Positions 19,397 to 28,844 of a stretch of 64,000 nucleotides of DNA are shown here, in pieces (position 1 is the stretch's first letter; each line of letters opens with the position of its first letter). This stretch comes from Calothrix sp. NIES-2100 (GTDB lineage Bacteria; Cyanobacteriota; Cyanobacteriia; Cyanobacteriales; Nostocaceae). The position numbers were made by a program, and so were the translations under genes. The notes below the pieces were generated by a model. That model saw only the letters and a program-made list of their open reading frames with translations. It was not told the origin of the DNA and did not search any database. The DNA lies in the NCBI RefSeq assembly GCF_002368195.1, contig NZ_AP018178.1, positions 1,372,238 to 1,436,237 of the forward strand. Direction: 5' to 3'.

Positions 19397-21781
19397 ATGG
19401 TGTATCAAAGAATTCACAAATCCTCAAGGTCGAATACCCCAAGCCAAATCAAAAGCTCTCAGTTTGCTTTGCGCCCCTTTGCTGTGTTAGCGCCAGAGGA
19501 TTCTTATGGATCTCCCACCCAGAAGCAAATAGAGAATGAGGCTTTTGGACTCCAGTTTCAGGAAAAGAGCGGTGCGATCGCGCCTGTAGAACAGGAACGA
19601 TCAGGTGGGTTACCAACCAAAATGGATGATTTGTGCGTGCAGAAACGAGAAAAAGCATCGCGGTTCGATCACGACTTTAGCAAGATTCCCGTTCATTCTC
19701 CTGAAAAACAAGTATCAGGACTTCTTCAGCCGTTTAGATCTGGTGTTCCTCCCCAATCCCAGCAACAGGCGATCGCTTCAGATAGAAATGGGAGGATGGG
19801 TTGGGTAAACACAGCTTTTGCAGCCAGAAATACCCAAAGTTATCAGGTGCTACCTATCCCAACCAAGTTGACTATTGGGCAAAAACAAGAGTCGTTACAG
19901 CAAATAAGAGAGACAGAAACTTCATCAGCAGCAGAGGGAGGCGCGATCCAAGCGAAAAGCGAATTAGCTCTTGACACTCATCAATCAACAGAGAAATCAC
20001 ACCCCAATCAAACAGGATTACCCGATGCTCTCAAAGCAGGGGTAGAAAATCTATCCGGATATTCTTTCAATGATGTCAGGGTTCATTATAATTCGCCACA
20101 ACCTGCCCAATTGCAGGCATTAGCTTACACTCAAGGCACAGAGATTCATCTCGCACCCGGACAAGAGGAGCATTTACCTCATGAAGCATGGCACATTGTC
20201 CAGCAGATGCAGGGAAGAGTCAAACCAACAATGCAGATGAAGGGAGTACAGATTAATGATGATCGGGGGTTGGAAAGAGAAGCAGATGTGATGGGAATAG
20301 AGAGTGCAAAACATCAGTTCACTGCTCATAAGTTGAGTCATGAAATGCAGCCAGCAGGGAGAAGAATGGGGAACCCAGAAGCTTTTGGTAAAGAGATTCA
20401 GAGAACTAAAACCAAGAACCCTGAGGTAGTCCAGCGGACGGTGGATTGGGATAAATTAGAAAAATCTCAGGACAACGAATGGTATGGAATCAATCCGAAT
20501 CAAAGAACCATTCTGTATGGTAAAGAAGAAGCACCTGTTCCCAGTCCATCAGGACTTTATGAACATGGAAAAGATACTGACAAGAATACAAGCGAAAAAC
20601 TAAATACGTGGCGGCCTAATGTCAGGTTTATACAGAAAAATGAACTTGATGTCAACCCAGGAGCCAATAAGTTTGGGAGCTTGGTAGCGAAATTTTCGAG
20701 GCGAGGAGCAGAAACAATTGACTCTTTGTCTCATCAGTTATTGACCAAATCATTATGGAAAAAATTATTGCAATTAGAACAAGAGATACAGCAGTCAATG
20801 AAGGAAAAGAAAGGAGTGATTAAAACTCCCACAATGGGTGTGGTTGGCAAAAACGATTGTGCTGCTTGGGCTTTAATGTTGCAGAAACTAATACGGGAAA
20901 GCCAACTAGCTGAAGAAAAGAAAAAAGAAGAATCGAGTCGGGAAAATGCATCGTTCGATCTGGATAAAGATGAAGCGCCGCCAAAACCTCGAACTGGGGA
21001 TGTAATGGAGCATAACTTAGGAGCTGGCTCGGGATCTAGCTATCACGGTGCAACGGCTGTAGCAGAGGATACTTCTAGCCTAGTCACATTAGAGGGACAC
21101 GTCGAGAAGAAAATATCCGTTCCCGAATTTCATATTCGGAAGGGTCTTTCAGGTTTTGTGGAAGATAATAACGAAGGTGAGCGCTACCGAGAAGCGAATA
21201 AGCGCACAGGGACAGTCAAAGTAGTCGAGCGTTCAGAAGGTCTGTCAAAATCATATAAGCAGACAATAGATTTTATAAAAGGTGAGTTGTCAAAAGAATT
21301 AAACGAGCAAAACCTTTTATCTTTGATCAGAGCTTACAAGGTTATCTTCCAATCCGGTGGGGAATTGGGATCTTGGAAACCAGATGTACTCCCAAAGGAA
21401 TCTTTATTACAGCCAGAAGATGAAGTTCCTGTCGAACTAAATCCGCATCATGCTCAGCCGGTGAAACCTCTGATTGAGGAGGTGAACGAAACCGAAAAGG
21501 GAATAAGAATGAAGGGAAACCAAACTACCAATTCTCGGGGACAAAAAACGGAATTTGTAGAAGTTGGATTTTACGAAAAGGAATATAGAGAAGATGGAAT
21601 AGAGTTAAAAGATCAGCAAAAATTACAAGAACTGATGAAAAAAGCTTTGTCAAGCCAGTTTTATATAGGTCAAACCTCAAATTACGCAACTGGAATGATA
21701 TTAAAAGTGGAGTTAAGCGATTTGATGGAAGCCAAGATGCTATTTCAGGCACTAGTCGATAAGTTGAAAACCAGCGAGTGA
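19397..21781 (+). CDS. DUF4157 (eCIS core) protein with putative cysteine-hydrolase-like C-terminal domain
   Basis: This protein has 794 residues and no signal peptide. The N-terminal 200 residues are disordered and rich in Ser, Gln and Pro. Residues of about 205-305 form a DUF4157 domain: LPDALKAGVENLSGYSFNDV, TEIHLAPGQ and the HEAWH zinc-protease-like motif (262-266). This domain marks proteins loaded into or encoded with extracellular contractile injection systems. Residues of about 470-620 contain NDCAAWA (Cys488), SSYHGATAV (His550) and TLEGHV (Glu566), spaced like a papain or NlpC-type Cys-His-acid site, so this half may be a toxin or hydrolase effector. The C-terminal 170 residues are unrecognised. 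No eCIS structural genes are in the window. Confidence 0.75.
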   Translation: MVYQRIHKSSRSNTPSQIKSSQFALRPFAVLAPEDSYGSPTQKQIENEAFGLQFQEKSGAIAPVEQERSGGLPTKMDDLCVQKREKASRFDHDFSKIPVHSPEKQVSGLLQPFRSGVPPQSQQQAIASDRNGRMGWVNTAFAARNTQSYQVLPIPTKLTIGQKQESLQQIRETETSSAAEGGAIQAKSELALDTHQSTEKSHPNQTGLPDALKAGVENLSGYSFNDVRVHYNSPQPAQLQALAYTQGTEIHLAPGQEEHLPHEAWHIVQQMQGRVKPTMQMKGVQINDDRGLEREADVMGIESAKHQFTAHKLSHEMQPAGRRMGNPEAFGKEIQRTKTKNPEVVQRTVDWDKLEKSQDNEWYGINPNQRTILYGKEEAPVPSPSGLYEHGKDTDKNTSEKLNTWRPNVRFIQKNELDVNPGANKFGSLVAKFSRRGAETIDSLSHQLLTKSLWKKLLQLEQEIQQSMKEKKGVIKTPTMGVVGKNDCAAWALMLQKLIRESQLAEEKKKEESSRENASFDLDKDEAPPKPRTGDVMEHNLGAGSGSSYHGATAVAEDTSSLVTLEGHVEKKISVPEFHIRKGLSGFVEDNNEGERYREANKRTGTVKVVERSEGLSKSYKQTIDFIKGELSKELNEQNLLSLIRAYKVIFQSGGELGSWKPDVLPKESLLQPEDEVPVELNPHHAQPVKPLIEEVNETEKGIRMKGNQTTNSRGQKTEFVEVGFYEKEYREDGIELKDQQKLQELMKKALSSQFYIGQTSNYATGMILKVELSDLMEAKMLFQALVDKLKTSE

Positions 21782-21825
21782 ATCAGGTGTAACATCTGAA
21801 TAATATTGAAGCATTTCAAGCGGCA

Positions 21826-21945
21826 ATGGAAGTTTTAATGAGCCGTCGGAATCCTGCTAATCGCTATCCCTATCCCTTGGAGCTAGAGAATCCTGAAGTG
21901 GAAGTCGAAGCTATTTTGAGAGAAAAGCTGAATCAGGCAGAGTAG
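21826..21945 (+). CDS. Short hypothetical reading frame (39 residues)
   Basis: This reading frame encodes MEVLMSRRNPANRYPYPLEL followed by an acidic tail (ENPEVEVEAILREKLNQAE). The composition looks protein-like, and the frame extends upstream without a start codon, so it may be the tail of a lost gene. It overlaps the end of the antisense zinc-ribbon gene. I do not recognise a family. Confidence 0.3.
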   Translation: MEVLMSRRNPANRYPYPLELENPEVEVEAILREKLNQAE

Positions 21946-22111
21946 GAGCATGGACACAATCAAGCGATCGCCCCCAATTCAGGGTAATTAAATTTTTGTA
22001 GCAGACTGGACAAAGCAGTTTTTCACCTAAAAGTTTGAGGTTGGAGTACTTGCCACATTTGAAACAAGTGCCTTCTAAGTGGATTGTTCCGATTTTAACT
22101 TTTACTTTCAT
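21911..22111 (-). CDS. Small zinc-ribbon protein
   Basis: This protein has 66 residues from the inner Met (MKVKVKIGTIHLEG). Two CxxC pairs (Cys16/Cys19 in TCFKCG and Cys34/Cys37 in LCPVCYK), 14 residues apart, form a typical zinc-ribbon knuckle. The function is unknown; such proteins bind nucleic acid or act as protein adaptors. A longer start at 22171 would run antisense through the monooxygenase remnant and is less likely. Confidence 0.5.
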   Translation of the reverse strand: MKVKVKIGTIHLEGTCFKCGKYSNLKLLGEKLLCPVCYKNLITLNWGRSLDCVHAPTLPDSAFLSK

Positions 22112-22128
22112 TTGTTCTCTGGGGATTC

Positions 22129-22848
22129 TTGCCAATTCATCATGGCGGCTGGAGTTCGTCAACTCTACCACGCACTACCGATTGGTCATTTGATTACAAT
22201 GCCAAGCTGACCCAAAAGGCGGAAGAATTGGGTTTTGACTTGGTGTTTGGTTACTCTCATTGGCAACCAAAGGGCGGACTTGGCCCCACACGCACAGAAG
22301 CTGGTTTAGATGCATTTATTGCTACTGCATCCCTTGCCAGTATTACCTCACGCATTATTTTAATTGCCACAATTCACGTTCTTTACGGCCCTTGGCATCC
22401 TCTCCATCTGGCTAAATTTGGTGCAAATCTTGACCACATTTCCCAAGGTCGCTGGGGAATTAATGTGGTGACTGGACACCGCGCTTATGAACATGAACTG
22501 TTCGGTTGGAGTCAAATCGAGCACGATCGCCGTTATGAACTCGCTGATGAATTTGTCACTGTCCTAAAACGGCTATGGTCGGAAACGGAGAATTTTTCTT
22601 ACACAAGTCATTCTTCCTGGCAGTTTAAAGATGCCTATATTAGCCCCTGACCACTTTATGGACGGCCTATCCTGGTCAATGCTACTGGTTCGGACGCTGG
22701 TATCAATTTCGCTGGTCGCCACTCTGATATCGTGTTTATTACTAGTCCTGCTGGTGGCGATATTGAAAGCACACTTGCATCATTACCAGCGCACAGCGCC
22801 CGAACAGAAAATAATCGAGGTATGAATTTTAATTCCAATACACTTTGA
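22129..22848 (+). pseudogene. Luciferase-like (LLM) flavin monooxygenase, broken
   Basis: The sequence from HHGGWSSSTLPRTTDW to DAYISP is the N-terminal half of an FMNH2-dependent monooxygenase of the dimethylsulfone/alkanesulfonate group (ELGFDLVFGYSHWQPKGG, LDHISQGRWGINVVTG, AYEHELFGW). A TGA at 22648-22650 stops it, yet the same frame continues as PLYGRPILVNATGSDAGINFAG, the expected next segment. Similarity ends near 22805, so about 150 C-terminal residues are missing, as is the true start. It belongs with the other sulfur-scavenging genes in the window. The missing C-terminal type of sequence occurs at 38735-38967, in a different fusion. Confidence 0.85.
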
Positions 22849-22935
22849 TATCTACAGGATTCATATTTGATTTGTGAAATACACGTAGTTGTCGTCAAGC
22901 GCTGCACCAAAAACCAGAACACTTTAGCGAGATTT

Positions 22936-22968
22936 AGATCCCCGACTTTTTCAAAAAGTCGGGGATCT
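22936..22968. repeat. Perfect 16-bp inverted repeat (dispersed cyanobacterial hairpin)
   Basis: AGATCCCCGACTTTTT and AAAAAGTCGGGGATCT are perfect complements around a single C. This GATCCCCGACTTTTT palindrome is common in Nostocales intergenic regions. It follows the monooxygenase remnant and could act as a terminator, although its dispersed nature suggests a repeat. Confidence 0.75.
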
Positions 22969-23152
22969 GAGCAGCAACTTTTGCTTAAGTAAGTGCTATT
23001 CCAGAATCCGGTGCGTTGTCACGAAGTTTAACGCACCCTACACATATAATATGCCAGATGCGTAAGTCATGAATTATTTTCGCAGTTTGGTTGGTTGTAC
23101 GTTACTTACTTGTTTTTTTTCTTCATCTGTGAGATAATTATTGTAATTAACT

Positions 23153-23177
23153 ACGGTTAATCAGTCGATTTACAGTA
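23153..23177 (+). promoter_or_regulatory. Sulfur-island operator, site 1
   Basis: With the preceding T the site reads TACGGTTAAT-CAGTCG-ATTTACAGTA, close to a perfect dyad. It lies 166 nt upstream of a transposase gene. The nearest sulfur gene downstream is the truncated substrate-binding protein at 24357, so the insertion has probably parted the operator from its original target. Confidence 0.7.
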
Positions 23178-23342
23178 TATTACGCTAATATTCTAGTAGA
23201 CTACAGCTTTTGAAGCTTCTATATTCAAAGGAAATTTTTTAGCGATCGCCTTTTATCTATATCATTAGACCCATCCAAAATATAATCTAGGCACAAAAAA
23301 GTGGTAGAAAGTAAAATTAGAAGTCTACCACTGTGATTTAAA

Positions 23343-24241
23343 ATGTGTATTGTCTTCAATTATATCCAAAAATGCCCATCGAGAACAAAACAGATTTTGG
23401 GCATTAGTCACGAACAGTTTCAAGCGTTGCTTGAATCAGCTTTAAAAGAACATATAAAAATCCAGAAGGAAAAAGAAAAGGAAAAAATCAGGATTAATTA
23501 TCCTGGGGGAGGACGGCAAGAAATATTATCCACTTCCGAGCAAATATGTCTATGCCTGTTTTATTTAAGACAGATACCCACCTTTGAAATACTAGGGATG
23601 TTGTTTGGTGTATCTAAAAGTGAAGCTCATGTTACTTTCCATTACTGGAGAAAGATCATCCGAGTAATTCTGCCATCAAGTTTACTTGAACAGATGGAGG
23701 GTCAAGAAGGAGATTTCCTGATTGTACAAGAATTATTGACGAATTTTCAACTCTTAGTAGATAGCCTAGAACAGCCTATAAACAGACCATCTGACAATGA
23801 AGAACAAAAAAAGTTTTATTCAGGAAAGAAAAAACAACATACTTTAAAAAGTCAATTAGTAGGTCTGCCAAATGGCAAAGATATTATTGATGTAGTAGTA
23901 GGATTTCCTGGACCAACATCAGACATCAATTTATTTAGGGAACAACAGAAAAAATTTGATTCTGAACAAAAATTTGCGGGAGACAAAGGATATCAAGGTG
24001 GTAAAAATATGACGACTCCTCATAAGAAAAAAGAAAACAGCAACTAACCGAGCAACAAAAAACAGAAAATAAAATTCTGTCAAGTAAACGTATATTTATC
24101 GAACATCTAATCAGGCTTGTGAGAATTTTTAAAATAACTTCACAAAGATTTGGGCTAAAGTCAAATATCTATAAAGAAATAATTTTAACAGTTTGTGGAG
24201 GAGTGAGGCTACGAATTGGTACTTTAGTTATGACGAGGTAA
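23343..24241 (+). mobile_element. IS5-like transposase gene, frameshifted
   Basis: The first frame (23343-24047, 234 residues) encodes an N-terminal helix-turn-helix region (TSEQICLCLFYLRQIPTFEILG) and part of a DDE_Tnp_4 catalytic domain (VVVGFPGPTSDINLFR, KFAGDKGYQGG). Near 24025, in an A-rich run, the frame shifts by one. The other frame continues QQLTEQQKTENKILSSKRIF to a stop at 24241, the normal end of these transposases. Either this is a decayed insertion sequence or the two frames are joined by programmed frameshifting, which some IS families use. I could not define terminal inverted repeats with confidence. Confidence 0.8.
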
Positions 24242-24356
24242 TTATCATTAATAATGATTAGCGATCGCCTTGAATGCATAACTTCATTTTTTGGCTCTAA
24301 ACTATCAGTAACGATATCAAACCCTAATTGTTACGTTTAAAGAGAATCTACAAGGA

Positions 24357-25169
24357 TTGGTCTCAAAGCCTTGTAGATATTGGCTTGCAAGTTTTAGGAC
24401 GGGTCTATTGAAGACAGCAGAAATTGATATTGGTGCGACGGGTACAACTCCACCCATTTTGGCACAGGCGAAGGGCGTGCCAGTGGTATATTTAGCTACG
24501 TCTCAACCTCGCCCAGTCCAAGGTGCAATTGTGGTCTTGGAAAATTCGCCGATTCAGAGTGTGAGCGATTTGAAAGGCAAAAATGTAAGCTTGAGTGAAG
24601 GGTCTTACCAACAACATTTTCTCGCGATCGCTCTTGATAAAGTCGGACTGACTTATCAAGATGTGAAAACTATTCCTAACTCAGCAGATTCTCTCAAAGC
24701 TTTCCTCAATGGCGAAATAGATGCTTGGATTACATCAGACTTACATTTAGCAGAGGTTCAGAAAAATCACAAAGTTAGAGTACTGCTTTATAGTTCCGAG
24801 TTATTTAGCAATCGCTCTCTTTACTTTACTCATCGCAGTTTTGCCGAGCAACATCCAGATGCTTTATCAGCCTTTATTAAGGCGCTAGAAAGAGTAGATC
24901 GCTGGATTGCTACCCATTTCAGCGAAGCGGCTGAACTACTATCCAAAGAAATTAATAATGGGATTGATGCTAAAGGTTGGGAGCAATCTCTAAGAAATAG
25001 ACCTTGGGGTCTTGTTCCACCTTCTGGGGAGTTTATTGCTGAACAACAATATGCAGCTGATGTATTCTATCGTTTTGGTTTGTTGCCCAATAGTATCAAT
25101 GTTTCTGAAGCGCTATTAGCTGATCCTTTGAGTGTATTTGAAGCTAATCTCGCACTAGCGGGTAGATAA
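24357..25169 (+). pseudogene. SsuA-like sulfonate-binding protein, 5'-truncated
   Basis: From residue 12 onwards the frame matches aliphatic-sulfonate ABC substrate-binding proteins: FRTG, then IDIGATGTTPPILAQAKGV, NSPIQSVSDLKGKNVSLSEG and the C-terminal FYRFGLLPNSINVSEALL. The signal peptide, the lipobox and about 50 N-terminal residues are missing, and the only start is a TTG in foreign-looking sequence. The truncated protein could not be exported. An insertion sequence lies just upstream, and a sulfur-island operator lies beyond it. Confidence 0.85.
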
Positions 25170-25181
25170 TTGATTCGATAA

Positions 25182-25223
25182 TGCGATCGCCTAAATTTGT
25201 AAATGAGAAAATAGGCGATCGCA
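25182..25223. terminator. Inverted repeat between convergent genes (probable bidirectional terminator)
   Basis: TGCGATCGCCTA and TAGGCGATCGCA form a perfect 12-bp stem with an 18-nt loop. It lies between the ends of two convergent genes. Both arms contain the HIP1 octamer. Confidence 0.7.
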
Positions 25224-25228
25224 CAAAA

Positions 25229-25648
25229 TTATACAATCTGGCGATTTTGGGAAAAACTAGGTAGTTCTGGAGCGATATAAGCCCAAGATACTGCGGAATC
25301 AGTCCAAATTTGATGCACTGGCTTCACTAATTGCGGATTGTCTAAACTTCCAGCTTTCAGCCAGACGAATTGCGGTTTTGCTGGCGCTTTTGTAAACAGA
25401 GGTGAACCGCATTCTGGGCAAAATTCGCGAGTAATTTTGTTGCCACTATTCCCCTCTTTTGTATAACTCTTAACTTTACCAGCTACAATACGTAATGCAG
25501 CTGATTGTATGCGAACCCCTACATTAAAAGCGCTACCTGTCGTCTTTCTGCAATCTTGACAGTGGCAATAATTCGCTGCTTCTAGTTCTCCGTTATATTC
25601 GTACCGCACATAGCCGCAAAGACACCCTCCTGTAACCGTTTCCCCCAT
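25229..25648 (-). CDS. GFA (glutathione-dependent formaldehyde-activating) family protein
   Basis: This 139-residue protein has the zinc-binding pattern of the GFA/CENP-V family: GGCLCG (Cys9, Cys11), YCHCQDC (Cys28, Cys30, Cys33) and FCPECG (Cys77, Cys80). Members bind zinc and, in some bacteria, S-hydroxymethylglutathione; most have no proven function. It is convergent with the substrate-binding remnant, with a shared hairpin between them. Its length is normal and it appears intact. Confidence 0.85.
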   Translation of the reverse strand: MGETVTGGCLCGYVRYEYNGELEAANYCHCQDCRKTTGSAFNVGVRIQSAALRIVAGKVKSYTKEGNSGNKITREFCPECGSPLFTKAPAKPQFVWLKAGSLDNPQLVKPVHQIWTDSAVSWAYIAPELPSFSQNRQIV

Positions 25649-25777
25649 ACTCTCTCTCTACAAACTTATGCAGATTACCCATTCACAAACTCTTCTGTAA
25701 GCAAAAAATACAGATGAGCCACAAAAATCCCTTCTGTACTCATCTGTAGATGTAAAAATTAGCTATTTCGCTAGATA

Positions 25778-26622
25778 TTACAATCCATGCTGCTTAAACC
25801 AAGCTTGAAGGCGCTCCCATCCGTCTTTAGCTTCTGTTTCGCGGTAAGAGGGGCGATAATCAGCCAAGAAGGCGTGGGGTGCATCGGGGTAAACGATGAC
25901 TTCAGATTTACTGCTGCTAGATTTGAGTTGTTCTTTCAGCTTTTCTACTGTATCCAGGGGAATACCTGCATCCTGACCGCCATAGAGTCCCAGAACTGGA
26001 ACTGTTAGCTTAGAGGCGACATCAACGGGATGCTGAGGCTGACGTTCAGTAGTATCGCCTAGCAGTCGTCCATACCAAGCTACACCTGCTTTAATTTGCG
26101 GGTTATGTGCAGCATATAACCAAGTAGTCCGACCACCCCAGCAAAAACCTGTAATTCCGACGCGATCGCCATTACCGTTTGCAGATTTAACAGCCCAAGC
26201 TATAGTATCATCAAGGTCTGATAACACCTGAGCATCGGGTACTGTTGCTACTATTGGGCGAATTTCGTCAATATTGCTTAATTTTGACACATCACCCTGA
26301 CGGATGAATAATTCGGGAGCGTAGGCGCGAAGCGACTTGTCGTAGACATCGCTAAATATCCCAACTTAGCAAAGCGACGGGCAATATCTTGAATGTGTTC
26401 GTGTACACCAAATATCTCCTGAATTACCAGGACAATCGGGAAATTTTCACCTGTGTCTGGTTGCGCTCTATAGGCAGGAATTTCACCATCTTTGACAGGA
26501 ATATTCACGAATCCTGCAACTAAACCTTGATTATCAGTGGCGATAACTTGGTTAGAAATAGGTTGCACTGCTTGGGCAAAACCATTAGTTCCGGTAGTAG
26601 CAGTAGAATTAGCGTTGCTCAT
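25778..26622 (-). pseudogene. Dienelactone hydrolase family gene, frameshifted by a 26-bp insert
   Basis: The N-terminal part (26622 down to about 26350: PIVLVIQEIFGVHEHIQDIARRFAKLGYLA) and the C-terminal part (26310 to 25778: DVSKLSNIDEIRPIVA, GFCWGGRTTWLYAA with the nucleophilic Cys, YPDAPHAFLADYRPSY) make one complete hydrolase. The two are in different frames because 26 bp (26322-26347) sit inside a GCGATCGC octamer. Without them the junction reads LGYLAIAPELF, the expected sequence. The enzyme would hydrolyse dienelactone-type or other carboxylester substrates in the cytoplasm. As it stands, no intact protein is made unless translation shifts frame. Confidence 0.85.
26322..26347 (+). repeat. 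Small dispersed repeat inserted in a HIP1 octamer (26 bp)
   Basis: The insert starts TAGGCGCGAAGC and ends GTCGTAGAC. It separates GCG from ATCGC; removing it restores GCGATCGC and the hydrolase frame. Related 27-bp inserts sit in HIP1 octamers at 40441 and 46301. Confidence 0.85.
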
Positions 26623-26702
26623 CTTTTTTTACCTTGATTGTTTCCGTTTGTGGGAGAACTGTAGAGAAATAATGTGTTCCTAATAAATTAGGAAAGTAAA
26701 AT

Positions 26703-27515
26703 TTAATGCTTCCAAACAACTCGTAGTGATGTTGTAATCTCTTCAGTGAAATGTCCCGAAGGCTCAACTTCTAGTAGTGCTTGTTTCAAATCTGCTTCAA
26801 AAAGCTCTACATTGTCACCGAAGAAAATCTTGAGAGCAAAGGCTGTGGTGTATAAATAACCAAGATAGCTAGAAACTGTCCAACTCTTCTCAAAAGCGAC
26901 TTCATATACTTCTTGACGAGCAAAAGCTGATTGAGCAATTAGAACTTCATGAGGAGGATCTACGGGAGTGCGAATACCCTTTCCTCTCTGTCCAGTTCGT
27001 CGTTGCTCGCCTAACCATTTTTTGACAATTCTGATTGCAGCTTGCTTCCAAGGAAGTGAACTTTCCCAAGGATTTTCATTAGTATTGAGCAGTACGAATC
27101 CACCATCATCAGAGAGCAATTCATAAATACGCTCAAGCACAATTTCACGTTGCATCCAGTGAAAAGCTCTACCAATGGTGACTAGTTTAAATTCACCCAA
27201 ACTATAATTAATTAGTTCTGCGCCTTGCTCAAGCCAGGTAATATTATTTCTCTCGGCGATTTGGGCTTGGCGTTTAGCCTCTTCGATCATATCTGGATCG
27301 GGATCGACAGCAACTACTTCCTGAAATTGATTGCTGAGAGGAATCGCGATTAAACCCGGGCCGCAACCTAAGTCTAAGAGTCTTCCTTGACTATTAAGAT
27401 GAAATATTTCGGTTAGTTTAGCAAATACCTCTGGTGGATACTTGGTTCTGTATTGAGCATAGCTTTCAGCCGCACCCTCAAATAATGTTGGGTCGTAGGT
27501 AGGAAGTGTTTTCAT
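26703..27515 (-). CDS. Class I SAM-dependent methyltransferase
   Basis: This protein has 270 residues. The N-terminal half is a Rossmann methyltransferase: RLLDLGCGPGLIAIPLS is motif I, EVVAVDPDPDMIEEA the acidic strand, and FKLVTIGRAFHWMQRE a post-motif II segment common in UbiE/COQ5-like relatives. The C-terminal half contains helices typical of small-molecule methyltransferases. The substrate is unknown. It stands alone on the minus strand with a 335-nt gap upstream. Confidence 0.85.
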   Translation of the reverse strand: MKTLPTYDPTLFEGAAESYAQYRTKYPPEVFAKLTEIFHLNSQGRLLDLGCGPGLIAIPLSNQFQEVVAVDPDPDMIEEAKRQAQIAERNNITWLEQGAELINYSLGEFKLVTIGRAFHWMQREIVLERIYELLSDDGGFVLLNTNENPWESSLPWKQAAIRIVKKWLGEQRRTGQRGKGIRTPVDPPHEVLIAQSAFARQEVYEVAFEKSWTVSSYLGYLYTTAFALKIFFGDNVELFEADLKQALLEVEPSGHFTEEITTSLRVVWKH

Positions 27516-27850
27516 GAGATATACCTTGGACTCAAATATGTAATGAACTCACAAGTAAATTGGATATTTTGTCAAGTTTTTTCTGGCTTCAGATTCAGCA
27601 ATTTATTGTTTGGCTTTTGTTTGTAACTAGAACCATAGTCTGATTTTCCTTAGTATTTTTTAGACACTAAAGCAGTCAGTTATTTGGAAAGTAGAGTGGG
27701 CTTTAACCACTCTACAACTGGCAAGAGGAAAGTTATAAAAGGCAACAAGTGAGTATTATATCTGTTGGACTATTAGTTGTGTCCGTGTTGATGACGACAA
27801 GTTAAATATTTTGCAACAAAAACATATATAAGTCTGATATAGTGTTTTGC
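27516..27850. other. Intergenic region, nothing recognised
   Basis: About 335 nt of AT-rich sequence between two minus-strand genes. I see no gene, operator match or clear repeat. Confidence 0.5.
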
Positions 27851-28711
27851 CTACACTGATTTCAATAAGCTCCGTTGATTCCAATCTTGGTGGATATAGC
27901 GCACCACACTATCGGCTTGATTAGAATCAATCACATGGGTGGCGTGGCGCTGTAATTCTACAGTAGCGTTGGCAACTGCGATGGCACAATCGGCAATTTG
28001 AAACATTTCGATATCGTTGTTATGATCGCCAAAAACAACCAATTTATTGCTTTTCAATCCATAGGCTGCTTGCAGGGTGAGGATTGCTTGGGCTTTAGTC
28101 GCTTTATGGCTATAAATCGTTAGCCAATACCAGCCTGGGTTATAACTATTTTCATAATGATAAGTTTGTATCCTATCTCCATATCTTTCGTGGATTGCGA
28201 TTTCTAATTCAGATAAAATCTCTATGTGATTAATAATGGTAATACAAACTATCTGGTCGCGGAATGAATCGGTTAAATTGGCGATCGCGCGTAATCGTTT
28301 ATCTTGATGAAGCAGGCGATCGTTAATATACCACTGCATTCCTTCATTGATAATTTGTTGGTAGTAACAACAATCTTCTGAACCATTAAAACTAGAAATA
28401 AAAGGAACACATTTAAAGCTGCAAATGAGTTGATAGATGTCTTCGATGATTTCCGTTTCAATGCTGTTGATTATCTCATGACGACCAGATTCTAAATCAG
28501 AAATAAACGCTCCATTAAATTCCACAATTGGCAGAGGTAGTTTCAATCCACGAAAAACTACACCCATAAAAACTACACTGCGAGCGCTAGCAACTGTAAA
28601 CATCAATCCATCTTGTAGTAGTTCCTGCAATTTGTGTTTACTATAATCTGACAGCACCGCATTATTTGTGAGTAATGTCCCATCTAAATCTGAAATATAT
28701 ATTGTGTCACT
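27851..28711 (-). CDS. HAD-superfamily hydrolase, Cof type
   Basis: About 286 residues from MSDTIYISDLDGTLL. Motif I is DLDGT, motif II lies near TVASARS, and motif III/IV is KLVVFGDHNNDIEMFQIAD. The large cap between motifs II and III marks the Cof/IIB class, which dephosphorylates sugar or nucleotide phosphates. I preferred the inner start to one eight codons upstream because it opens the conserved domain. It looks intact. The function in this island is unclear. Confidence 0.85.
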   Translation of the reverse strand, partial: SDTIYISDLDGTLLTNNAVLSDYSKHKLQELLQDGLMFTVASARSVVFMGVVFRGLKLPLPIVEFNGAFISDLESGRHEIINSIETEIIEDIYQLICSFKCVPFISSFNGSEDCCYYQQIINEGMQWYINDRLLHQDKRLRAIANLTDSFRDQIVCITIINHIEILSELEIAIHERYGDRIQTYHYENSYNPGWYWLTIYSHKATKAQAILTLQAAYGLKSNKLVVFGDHNNDIEMFQIADCAIAVANATVELQRHATHVIDSNQADSVVRYIHQDWNQRSLLKSV

Positions 28712-28844
28712 CATGAGAATATGTAATAGATGCAAGCACGTAAATAATTGAGACTAGCAATTAGTTTAGCAATAAATGCGATCCTAACCATGCTGTTCAT
28801 CCTGGCTTAGGCTGATGTTGGTCTTCTTTTTTTAGTTTTAATTT

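Noticed and set aside
22656..22922. Antisense frame of 88 codons
   Set aside because: It is the shadow of the monooxygenase remnant, which has family similarity in the forward frame.
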